A DNA stretch of 20,966 nt, from NCBI GenBank assembly GCA_002369255.1, contig DFFO01000024.1, positions 1 to 20,966 of the forward strand, in the 5' to 3' direction. Source of the stretch: Lachnospiraceae bacterium UBA3774. GTDB lineage: Bacteria > Bacillota > Clostridia > Lachnospirales > Lachnospiraceae. Shown here piece by piece: positions 13,762 to 20,333 of the stretch. The notes under the pieces were generated by a model. It was not told the DNA's origin. It saw nothing but the letters and a program-made list of their open reading frames with translations, and did no database searches. How positions within the stretch are numbered: position 1 is the stretch's first letter; every line of letters starts with the position of its first letter. Both the position numbers and the translations under genes were made by a program.

Positions 13762-13789
13762 AAAGGCCGCTGCGAACGCAGCGGCCTTT
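13762..13789. terminator. Bidirectional terminator between pyrG and eno
   Basis: AAAGGCCGCTGC (13762-13773) pairs perfectly with GCAGCGGCCTTT (13778-13789) around GAAC. On the minus strand it is followed by a run of T, ideal for ending eno. On the plus strand the tail is TTTCGCATTTG, weaker but adequate for ending the glnN-pyrG operon. It lies 19 bases beyond the eno stop and about 70 beyond pyrG. Confidence 0.9.
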
Positions 13790-13808
13790 CGCATTTGTTG
13801 AAAATCAA

Positions 13809-15110
13809 TTATTTCGCTTTAAAAGAGAATGCCGCCATGCCGGGATATTTGGCTGCAGAACCGAGTTCTTCCTCAATGCGCAGAAGCTGATTGTATTTAG
13901 CTACGCGCTCAGAACGGCTGGGAGCGCCGGTCTTGATCTGCGCTGTATTGAGAGCAACCGCGAGATCAGCGATAGTAGTGTCCTCGGTTTCACCCGATCT
14001 GTGAGAAGTAACGGCAGTATAACCGGCTTTGTGAGCCATTTTGATAGCTTCAAGCGTTTCGGAAACGCTGCCGATCTGATTGAGCTTGATAAGAATAGAA
14101 TTGCCACAGCCGTTTGCGATGCCTTTTGAAAGTCTGGTGGTATTGGTAACAAACAGATCGTCGCCTACAAGCTGAACCTTGTCGCCAAGACGCTCGGTGA
14201 GCTTTTTCCAGCCTTCCCAGTCTTCTTCGTCAAGACCGTCTTCGATGGAAACAATCGGATATTTTTCAACAAGCTGTGCCCAGTGCTCGATAAGCTCTTC
14301 GGAAGTGAAGTCACGTCCGGACTTGGGCTGATGATAAAAGCCTTTGCCCTTTTCGCTCTTCCACTCGGAAGAAGCGGCGTCGAGCGCGATCATGAAATCA
14401 CGTCCGGGCTCGTAACCGGCTTTTTTGACAGCTTCAAGAATGGTTTCTATGGTCTCTTCATCAGATGAAAGGTTCGGAGCAAAACCGCCCTCATCGCCAA
14501 CCGAAGTGGCAAGCTTTCTGCTCTTGAGCAGAGAAGCGAGATTGTGGAAAACCTCTGCGCACCAGCGAAGCGCTTCCGCAAAAGAAGAGGCGCCTACAGG
14601 CATGATCATGAATTCCTGGGTATCTACGGTATTTGTCGCATGCGCGCCGCCGTTTAGGATATTCATCATAGGAACGGGAAGAGTGATTCCTGCAGTTCCG
14701 CCGAGATATTTGTAAAGCGGGACCCCAAGAGAAATGGAAGCGGCTCTTGCGGCAGCGATGGAAACTGCAAGAATGGCATTTGCGCCCAGACGGGACTTGT
14801 CGGCAGTTCCGTCAAGCTCGAGCATGATTTTGTCAACGCCGTAAATGTCGGCTGCGTCAGCGCCGATAAGAGCGGGAGCGATAATGGTATTTACATTTTC
14901 AACTGCCTTTAAAACGCCCTTGCCGAGATATTTGGACTTGTCGCCGTCGCGAAGCTCAAGCGCCTCAAATTCGCCGGTTGAAGCGCCGCTCGGTGAAGCG
15001 CCGCGGCCGACGGTTCCGTCACAGAGGGTAACTTCCGCCTCAACGGTGGGATTTCCTCTGGAATCAAGGATCTGACGAGCATAAACTTTTTCAATAACCA
15101 GTTTTTTCAT
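13809..15110 (-). CDS. eno: Enolase (phosphopyruvate hydratase)
   Basis: A 433-residue glycolytic enzyme converting 2-phosphoglycerate to phosphoenolpyruvate; usually cytoplasmic and Mg-dependent. Motifs: ARQILDSRGNPTVE (11-24), GASPSGASTGEFEA (37-50), NGGAHATNTVDTQEFM (about 153-168), VGDEGGFAPN (204-213) with the catalytic Glu, SIEDGLDEEDW with a metal ligand, GDDLFVTN with another, and SHRSGETEDT. Full length. ATG 15110 is chosen because AAAGGAG lies five bases upstream; the open frame reaches 15152 without a comparable site. It is monocistronic, facing pyrG with a shared terminator, and divergent from tRNA-Ala. Confidence 0.97.
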   Translation of the reverse strand: MKKLVIEKVYARQILDSRGNPTVEAEVTLCDGTVGRGASPSGASTGEFEALELRDGDKSKYLGKGVLKAVENVNTIIAPALIGADAADIYGVDKIMLELDGTADKSRLGANAILAVSIAAARAASISLGVPLYKYLGGTAGITLPVPMMNILNGGAHATNTVDTQEFMIMPVGASSFAEALRWCAEVFHNLASLLKSRKLATSVGDEGGFAPNLSSDEETIETILEAVKKAGYEPGRDFMIALDAASSEWKSEKGKGFYHQPKSGRDFTSEELIEHWAQLVEKYPIVSIEDGLDEEDWEGWKKLTERLGDKVQLVGDDLFVTNTTRLSKGIANGCGNSILIKLNQIGSVSETLEAIKMAHKAGYTAVTSHRSGETEDTTIADLAVALNTAQIKTGAPSRSERVAKYNQLLRIEEELGSAAKYPGMAAFSFKAK

Positions 15111-15150
15111 AGAATCTCCTTTATTTATATTTGATAATATTCTGTCAATC

Positions 15151-15178
15151 ATTATAAACGCTTTTTAAAATAAAACAA
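15151..15178 (-). promoter_or_regulatory. Candidate eno promoter
   Basis: On the minus strand, -10 TATAAT (15156-15151) and -35 TTGTTT (15178-15173) are 16 bases apart, about 40 bases before the eno start. The -35 is only a partial match. Two further TATAAT sequences occur upstream in the tandem repeat at 15202-15227, so the true start is uncertain. Confidence 0.45.
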
Positions 15179-15201
15179 AGCATTGTTTGCAGTTTTTTCA
15201 A

Positions 15202-15227
15202 AGATTATAAAAGCAGATTATAAAAGC
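15202..15227. repeat. 13-bp perfect tandem duplication in the eno/tRNA-Ala intergenic region
   Basis: AGATTATAAAAGC occurs twice without a gap (15202-15214, 15215-15227). Read on the minus strand each unit supplies a TATAAT. The duplication may give eno extra or alternative promoter positions, or be a recent slippage event. Confidence 0.85.
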
Positions 15228-15241
15228 AATGCAAAAACATG

Positions 15242-15270
15242 TTGCTTTTTTGCGAGAAATGAGAGATAAT
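15242..15270 (+). promoter_or_regulatory. Promoter of tRNA-Ala
   Basis: A -35-like TTGCTT (15242-15247), a 17-base spacer and -10 GATAAT (15265-15270) place the start near 15277, only about three bases before the mature tRNA. An AT-rich inverted-repeat stretch lies just upstream (about 15223-15252). Confidence 0.5.
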
Positions 15271-15279
15271 AACGCCCAC

Positions 15280-15352
15280 GGGGCATTGGCGAAGTTGGGA
15301 TCGCGCATGACTGGCAGTCATGAGGCCAGGGGTTCGAATCCCCTATGCTCCA
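15280..15352 (+). tRNA. tRNA-Ala (anticodon GGC)
   Basis: A 73-nt class I tRNA. Acceptor GGGGCAT pairs with ATGCTCC, including a G3-U70 pair, the classic alanine identity element. The anticodon stem CATGA/TCATG holds loop CTGGCAG, giving anticodon GGC (codons GCC/GCU). The T arm is AGGGG/CCCCT. Discriminator A352 of this position series (15352) is not followed by an encoded CCA. Confidence 0.96.
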
Positions 15353-15356
15353 GTCC

Positions 15357-15393
15357 AAAACGTCTTTTGTCAATCGGCAAAAGACGTTTTTTT
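15357..15393 (+). terminator. Terminator of tRNA-Ala
   Basis: AAAACGTCTTTTG (15357-15369) pairs perfectly with CAAAAGACGTTTT (15378-15390) around an eight-base loop, ending in seven consecutive T (15387-15393). It starts five bases after the tRNA. Confidence 0.9.
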
Positions 15394-15414
15394 GAATGAA
15401 AAAGGAGAAAAATA

Positions 15415-15477
15415 ATGAAAGCTGCTGTATTGACAGGATGGCGGCAAAGAAAAACAGTGATAAGAATCGCTGAATAA
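15415..15477 (+). CDS. 20-codon ORF with a strong ribosome site; leader peptide or gene remnant
   Basis: AAAGGAG lies eight bases before ATG 15415, and the frame closes at TAA 15475-15477. The first residues, MKAAVLTGW, resemble the N terminus of zinc-dependent medium-chain alcohol dehydrogenases (typically MKAAVLxG), after which similarity stops. It sits between two terminators (15357-15393 and 15509-15540). It could be the start of a deleted dehydrogenase gene that kept its ribosome site, or a tiny peptide gene. The rest of 15353-15673 holds only the two terminators and no other supported gene. Confidence 0.35.
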   Translation: MKAAVLTGWRQRKTVIRIAE

Positions 15478-15508
15478 TATCGGAAAGATCAGGTTTCCTG
15501 CGCTATCA

Positions 15509-15540
15509 ATAAAAACGGGACTTTAACGGCCCGTTTTTAT
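15509..15540 (+). terminator. Intrinsic terminator upstream of the VTC gene
   Basis: ATAAAAACGGG (15509-15519) pairs perfectly with CCCGTTTTTAT (15530-15540) around a ten-base loop. The T run lies within the stem end, and A-rich sequence on the other side lets it work in both directions. It isolates the surface cluster downstream. No convincing promoter could be picked out at 15541-15660. Confidence 0.75.
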
Positions 15541-15673
15541 TATGTCCGAATGTCCTTGCGGCGCAAAAACTTGTTTCATGTCGCCTGAAAACACAAAACT
15601 TTCACATTTAAATCATACTCACGTCACAGTCACGCAATATACTTACACCATATCAAACAGAAAGGGGATGCAT

Positions 15674-16345
15674 ATGGACTACAGGCACGAGTGGAAACAT
15701 GAGATCAATTACAGCGATCTTTTGTGCATCAGACAAAGGCTCCGCGCATTGACTCAGCCCGACCCGCATACAATAGACGGAAAATACCTGATAAGAAGTC
15801 TGTACTTTGACAATTCGTCCGATAAGGCGCTTCGTGAAAAAATCGATGGAGTAAACAAAAGAGAAAAATTCCGCATCAGGTATTACAACGGCGACACGTC
15901 GTTTATACAACTTGAAAAAAAGAGCAAGTATAACGGGCTGGGAACAAAATATCAGGCAAGGCTGACCGCGCCTGAAGCGCAGAAGATAACGGACGGAGAT
16001 ATCGCATGGATGAGAGATTGCGACAGACCGCTTTTGCAGGAACTGTACTGCAAGATGAAATATCAGGGACTTGCTCCGAAAACCATTGTGGATTATACCA
16101 GGGAGCCCTTCATCTACGGACCGGGAAACGTCAGAGTGACATTTGATTACAATATCAGAACGGGCCTGTCCTGTACGGATTTTTTAAATCCCGACTGCCC
16201 CACCGTTCCCGCGGGCGATCCGGTGATAATACTGGAGGTAAAGTGGGATGAATATCTGCCGGATATCATAAAAGCCGCGGTGCGTATGCCGGAGCGCAGA
16301 GAGACAGCCTTTTCAAAGTATGAAAGATGCAGAATCTACGGGTAA
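15674..16345 (+). CDS. VTC domain-containing protein (polyphosphate-polymerase-like)
   Basis: A 223-residue protein made almost wholly of a VTC domain, a triphosphate-tunnel fold named after the yeast vacuolar transporter chaperone whose Vtc4 makes polyphosphate from ATP. The tunnel-type basic and acidic residues lie on alternating strands: YRHEWKHEI (3-11), RSLYFDN (41-47), KREKFRIRYY (62-71), QLEKKSKYNGLGTKYQ (79-94), KTIVDYTREPF (136-146), RVTFDYNIR (154-162), ILEVKWDEYLPD (186-197) and FSKYERC (213-219). ATG 15674 is preferred because AAAGGGG ends six bases upstream; ATG 15668 touches it and the frame's earlier ATG (15542) is inside the terminator zone. It has no membrane segment, and a DUF4956 membrane protein follows. 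Whether it makes polyphosphate is not shown by sequence. Confidence 0.88.
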   Translation: MDYRHEWKHEINYSDLLCIRQRLRALTQPDPHTIDGKYLIRSLYFDNSSDKALREKIDGVNKREKFRIRYYNGDTSFIQLEKKSKYNGLGTKYQARLTAPEAQKITDGDIAWMRDCDRPLLQELYCKMKYQGLAPKTIVDYTREPFIYGPGNVRVTFDYNIRTGLSCTDFLNPDCPTVPAGDPVIILEVKWDEYLPDIIKAAVRMPERRETAFSKYERCRIYG

Positions 16346-16389
16346 ACAAAAAAGTTTTTTATAATCTCGAAATATAAAGGAGAAAAGAA

Positions 16390-17061
16390 ATGAGCTTTAG
16401 CGACATTTTTAAATCAAGTTTTTTGGAAAACGTAACTTCAATAAGCATACTGGATATGCTTATCGCTTTGGTTCTCGCGTTTTGCGTAGGCATGCTGATC
16501 TTCTTCGTTTACAAAAAGACCTATTCCGGCGTTATGTATTCGTCAAGTTTTGCTGTAACGCTGGTTGCGCTTACCATGATAACGACACTTGTTATTCTTG
16601 CGGTTACGTCGAACGTGGTTCTTTCTCTGGGTATGGTCGGTGCGCTTTCGATAGTACGTTTCCGTACGGCGATCAAAGAGCCGCTGGATATTGCTTTTCT
16701 CTTCTGGTCTATCGCAGCCGGTATCGTGCTTGCGGCGGGAATGATCCCTCTTGCTGTTGTCGGAAGCGTTATAGTAGCGATTATTCTGATCTTGTTTGCA
16801 AACCGCAAATCGTCAGCAAATCCGTTTATAGTTGTGCTGCAGTGTGAAGATCAGAGCGCAGAGGAAAAGGCAGTCGCGTATTTAAAGGAAAATACGAAAA
16901 AGAGCGCCGTAAAGAGCAAGACGGTTCAAAAAGGCCTTATCGAGCTCAATATGGAAATCCGGCTGAATGATGAAAATACCGATTTTATCAACGGCCTTGC
17001 AGATATGACAGGCGTAAAAAGCGCGGTACTCGTAAGCTACAACGGAGATTACATGGGATAA
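16390..17061 (+). CDS. DUF4956 domain membrane protein
   Basis: A 223-residue protein with about four membrane helices (roughly 22-41, 52-72, 76-90 with 100-117, and 119-137) and a soluble C-terminal domain (about 145-223). The conserved loop MVGALSIVRFRTAIKEPLD (82-100) is the DUF4956 hallmark. The family is of unknown function and commonly sits next to VTC-domain genes, often with CotH-like proteins, suggesting a membrane partner of the VTC enzyme. AAAGGAG precedes ATG 16390, 44 bases after the VTC stop. The soluble tail looks like a small alpha/beta domain (FIVVLQCED, then SAVLVSYNGDYMG). Confidence 0.9.
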   Translation: MSFSDIFKSSFLENVTSISILDMLIALVLAFCVGMLIFFVYKKTYSGVMYSSSFAVTLVALTMITTLVILAVTSNVVLSLGMVGALSIVRFRTAIKEPLDIAFLFWSIAAGIVLAAGMIPLAVVGSVIVAIILILFANRKSSANPFIVVLQCEDQSAEEKAVAYLKENTKKSAVKSKTVQKGLIELNMEIRLNDENTDFINGLADMTGVKSAVLVSYNGDYMG

Positions 17062-17079
17062 CGAAAGGCGGGTGAAAAT

Positions 17080-18177
17080 ATGTCAACGCACAAAAAAATA
17101 GATATCATCTGCGTTGTCTGTATAATCATCGGACTTGTTATCACCGCATTGTTTTCGTTTGGAGAGTCACTCGGGATAGAGGTTGTCCACGACGAAGATA
17201 CTGAAAGAAATGAAGATACACAGTATTTTTCGTCAAAAGATTCGGATCCGGACTGGGACGAAACGGCAGCGTCGAGAATCACGCTGAGCGAAGATGAGAT
17301 TTCGATTGCGGGCTCGGGAGCATATGCCCTCGGCGGCAACGTGTATATCTCTTCGGCAGGCTATTACGTGATCAGCGGAAGCTTTTCGGGAAGCGTCATA
17401 GTGGACGCTCATAAAAACTCAAAAGTCTGGATCCTGCTTGACTCTGTTACCATCCGGACTGAAGGAACGGCAGCATTTATTGTTGAACAGGCAGATAAAG
17501 TTTTTCTGACTCTGTCAGATGGCTCGGAGAATATTTTTGAAATAACGGCTTCTTTTTCGGCGGAGGAACAGGAAAGCGGAATAAATGCGGCGCTGTATTC
17601 AAAGGACGATCTTACCATAAACGGGTACGGAACGCTGACAATCATCAATGATTACGGTCACGGAATAAAAGCAAAAGATGATTTTGTCATGACAGGAGGC
17701 ACCGTAAATATCACTGCTTCCGAAGACGGAATAAATGCAAATGACAGCATCAGGATAAAATCGTCGGCACTAAATATCGTATGCGGCAATGACGGCCTGG
17801 ATCAGGACAACAACGGAGGATATATTTATCTGGAATCCGGAACCGTAAATATAACGGCAGATGACAAGGGGATATATTCCGAAGGCGATATAACGATAGC
17901 CGGCGGCACGGTCAATATCTCATCCGAAGATGAAGGCGTTTTTGCCGAAGGATATATAACCATAGACGAAGACAATGCCGTTGTCGTGGGAAACAGCGAC
18001 GGCGGGGCTCTGGAGATCAGAGCCGAAGAAAAAGCTTCATCTGATGAAGAAATACAGACGGATGCTGCGCAGTCAAGTATCGGAAGCGAAGGATGGTGGA
18101 TTGCGGCAGCGATTTCGGCAGGAGCCCTGTTGGCCGGACTGGTCTTTGTCATCATATTTAAAGAAAAGCTGAAATAA
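17080..18177 (+). CDS. Membrane-anchored beta-helix 'carbohydrate-binding' (Cthe_2159-like) protein
   Basis: A 365-residue protein. It has an N-terminal membrane anchor (about 7-28), an acidic linker rich in Asp/Glu, a beta-helix domain (about 65-310) and a second C-terminal membrane helix (about 337-358) ending in a basic tail (KEKLK). The helix domain has repeating rungs such as GGTVNITASEDGINAND, SGTVNITADDKGIYSEG and GGTVNISSEDEGVFAEG. This matches the family of Clostridium thermocellum Cthe_2159, a calcium-containing right-handed beta-helix reported to bind polygalacturonate-type polymers. Asp-rich turns could hold calcium. With an anchor at each end it is likely a loop on the outer face. 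A GGCGGGTG ribosome site precedes ATG 17080, 18 bases after DUF4956. The ligand is unknown. Confidence 0.82.
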   Translation: MSTHKKIDIICVVCIIIGLVITALFSFGESLGIEVVHDEDTERNEDTQYFSSKDSDPDWDETAASRITLSEDEISIAGSGAYALGGNVYISSAGYYVISGSFSGSVIVDAHKNSKVWILLDSVTIRTEGTAAFIVEQADKVFLTLSDGSENIFEITASFSAEEQESGINAALYSKDDLTINGYGTLTIINDYGHGIKAKDDFVMTGGTVNITASEDGINANDSIRIKSSALNIVCGNDGLDQDNNGGYIYLESGTVNITADDKGIYSEGDITIAGGTVNISSEDEGVFAEGYITIDEDNAVVVGNSDGGALEIRAEEKASSDEEIQTDAAQSSIGSEGWWIAAAISAGALLAGLVFVIIFKEKLK

Positions 18178-18206
18178 AACAAGGTTTTTCTGCAGGAGGA
18201 ATTGTT

Positions 18207-20114
18207 ATGAAAGGCAATATAAGAAAAATAATATTATCATCGCTGATGTGTGCCGCTATGGCGCTTGCGGCCTGTGGAAATGCGAACACCGTCACGGTAT
18301 CGGACGTATCGGCGTCGTCGACTACAGGCGAATCAGTGGAAAACCGCACTCAGACTGTGACGGTGAGAGAGGAAGGCACTCTTTCGGATCCGTCCGACAG
18401 CAGCAGGGAGGCAACAGGCAGCTTTTCCGTAAATGGCGGAAGCGTTTCTCAGGAAGGCTCTGTTTACACTATTTCTCAGGCGGGTGAGTATACTCTTTCC
18501 GGAAGACTTGACGGACAGTTGGTAGTAAATCTGTCTGAAGAAGACCAGGTAAAGCTGATTTTAAATAATACGCTTATCTACTGTACCGACGGAGCTCCCA
18601 TACTCGTTACCGGAGGCGACGAGATAGAGATCGAAGCTGCCGCCGGAAGCTATAACGTGATAGCGGACGGCAGAGACAGTTCGACTGCGGAAAACGAAGA
18701 GTATGACGCCGCTGTCTATGCGGAATGCGATCTGAAAATGAACGGAAGCGGAATCCTTATCGTAGATGGAAGCTTTGAAAACGGCATCAAATCAAAAGAC
18801 GACGTAACGCTCAAAAACCTCACGCTTAAGATTTCGGCCGTAGGAAACGCGATCAAAGGCAATGACAGCGTAAAGATTAAATCAGGAAATATTATTCTGA
18901 TATCGACTGATTCCGACGGAATAAAGACCAAAAATACCAACGTGTCTTCAAAAGGAAATCAGAGAGGCACTGTCACCATTGAAAGCGGCCACGTTGATAT
19001 ATATGCCGCAAGCGACGGGGTCGACGCTTCTTACAATGCCGAAATAACAGGCGAAGACGCGGTTTTGTACATATTTACGGCTGATTATGCAAATGGTGAT
19101 ACCCCTTCGGCGCAGATCACAGCCGTTCAGGTCGGAGGCGCGCAGGCAAGGGGCATGGGTCCCGGAGGCTTCGGCGGTTTCGGCGAGAATTCGTTCGAAG
19201 GAACGAGCAGCGGCAAGGATAACGACGGCTCATACAAAGGCATAAAGGCCGGTAACGAGATAATCATAAGCGGCGGAAGCATAGTGATAAAGGCCGCTGA
19301 CGACGGTCTTCATGCAAACGGCGGAGACGAACTTGAAAACGGCTCAGACGGAACCGGAAACGTCACGGTCTCAGACGCGGAGATCACGATCACGTCAAGC
19401 GATGACGGAATCCACGCCGATAATACGATAAATATCATATCCGGAACCGTAAACGTGGCACAGTCCCACGAAGGTATAGAAGCGAACCAAATCCTTGTCA
19501 GCGGCGGCAGCACCTTTGTATATGCGACGGACGACGGGATGAATGCAAGCGGCAGTCTGACGACTCCTCTTATTCAGATCTCCGGAGGATATGTCGACGT
19601 TACGACCTCGTCGGGAGATACGGACGGCGTTGATTCAAACGGAAATATTGTGGTGACGGGAGGCTTCCTTATTGTAAAAGGCGGCAGCGCAAACGGCAAT
19701 ATGGCCGGATCCATAGACGCGGACGGAAGCGTCAGCGTGACCGGCGGAACCGTAGTTGCGCTCGGAGGAGTATGCACAACGCCCGGAAACGGCTCTGTAA
19801 ATACCTTTATCAGCAGCGGAACTTCCTTTGAGGCCGGCTCATATTCAGTAACTGATTCAGAGGGCGAGGAAATCCTTTCCTTTGAACTGACGGGTAATTA
19901 CAGCTCGTGCTGGATCTCGTCCGACAAGATAGAAACGGGAGAGACCTATACCCTGACGTGTGACGGCGCGGTTGTTTTAAGCTGGACTCAGGAATCTTCA
20001 ACTGTCGGCTCATCCGGAAACTCAGGGATGGGCGGTGGTCCGGGCGGAAGCTTCGGAGGCTTCGGAAATGATTTCGGAGGAGGCTCCGGCGGAGGCAGAG
20101 GCCCCGGAAGATAA
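18207..20114 (+). CDS. Lipoprotein with repeated beta-helix (Cthe_2159-like) domain and Gly-rich tail
   Basis: A 635-residue surface lipoprotein. The signal peptide has a basic start (KGNIRKI), a hydrophobic core and lipobox LAAC with C23. A low-complexity Ser/Thr linker (about 27-70) leads into a long beta-helix region (about 72-580) with rungs such as SGSIVIKAADDGLHANGG, EITITSSDDGIHADN and GGSTFVYATDDGMNASG. A Gly/Phe-rich insertion (GMGPGGFGGFGENS, about 312-325) interrupts it, and the protein ends in a Gly-rich tail (last 35 residues). It is a larger paralogue of the preceding gene, 29 bases downstream, with AGGAGG before ATG 18207. It probably binds or organises an extracellular polymer. 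The ligand is not deducible. A terminator follows. Confidence 0.85.
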   Translation: MKGNIRKIILSSLMCAAMALAACGNANTVTVSDVSASSTTGESVENRTQTVTVREEGTLSDPSDSSREATGSFSVNGGSVSQEGSVYTISQAGEYTLSGRLDGQLVVNLSEEDQVKLILNNTLIYCTDGAPILVTGGDEIEIEAAAGSYNVIADGRDSSTAENEEYDAAVYAECDLKMNGSGILIVDGSFENGIKSKDDVTLKNLTLKISAVGNAIKGNDSVKIKSGNIILISTDSDGIKTKNTNVSSKGNQRGTVTIESGHVDIYAASDGVDASYNAEITGEDAVLYIFTADYANGDTPSAQITAVQVGGAQARGMGPGGFGGFGENSFEGTSSGKDNDGSYKGIKAGNEIIISGGSIVIKAADDGLHANGGDELENGSDGTGNVTVSDAEITITSSDDGIHADNTINIISGTVNVAQSHEGIEANQILVSGGSTFVYATDDGMNASGSLTTPLIQISGGYVDVTTSSGDTDGVDSNGNIVVTGGFLIVKGGSANGNMAGSIDADGSVSVTGGTVVALGGVCTTPGNGSVNTFISSGTSFEAGSYSVTDSEGEEILSFELTGNYSSCWISSDKIETGETYTLTCDGAVVLSWTQESSTVGSSGNSGMGGGPGGSFGGFGNDFGGGSGGGRGPGR

Positions 20115-20132
20115 AAGCTTTTTATATAAAAG

Positions 20133-20175
20133 ACGCCCTTTTGTACGAGTCATATCGCGCAGGAGGGCGTTTTTT
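20133..20175 (+). terminator. Terminator of the VTC-DUF4956-beta-helix cluster
   Basis: ACGCCCTTTTG (20133-20143) pairs with CAGGAGGGCGT (20160-20170), eleven pairs with two G-U, around a 16-base loop that can itself form CGA/TCG. Six T follow (20170-20175). Confidence 0.85.
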
Positions 20176-20223
20176 CATACGGATTTGGCAACTGTTATCC
20201 ATGGTTGCATGACTGTTTGTAAA

Positions 20224-20252
20224 TTGTACTTACTAAGTCCGGATGATATAAT
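20224..20252 (+). promoter_or_regulatory. Promoter of the aldehyde dehydrogenase gene
   Basis: A -35 TTGTAC (20224-20229), a 17-base spacer and perfect -10 TATAAT (20247-20252) give a start near 20259 and a 75-base leader before ATG 20334. No clear regulatory hairpin was found in the leader. Confidence 0.65.
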
Positions 20253-20333
20253 CAAATCGATTAGTGTACCGTCGAAATAATCGTATATCAGATTTTTCCG
20301 GAACATAGTTTAATATCTCACAAGGAGGATAAA

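Noticed and set aside
15542..15673. N-terminal extension of the VTC protein (44 residues, Cys- and Thr-rich)
   Set aside because: It begins right at the terminator stem, has no ribosome site and lacks homology to VTC domains, while ATG 15674 follows AAAGGGG.
18800..19800. DNA-level repeats or CRISPR-like array in the lipoprotein gene
   Set aside because: The periodicity comes from beta-helix rungs (GG-x-V-x-I and SDDGI patterns) with diverged codons; there are no identical spaced repeats.
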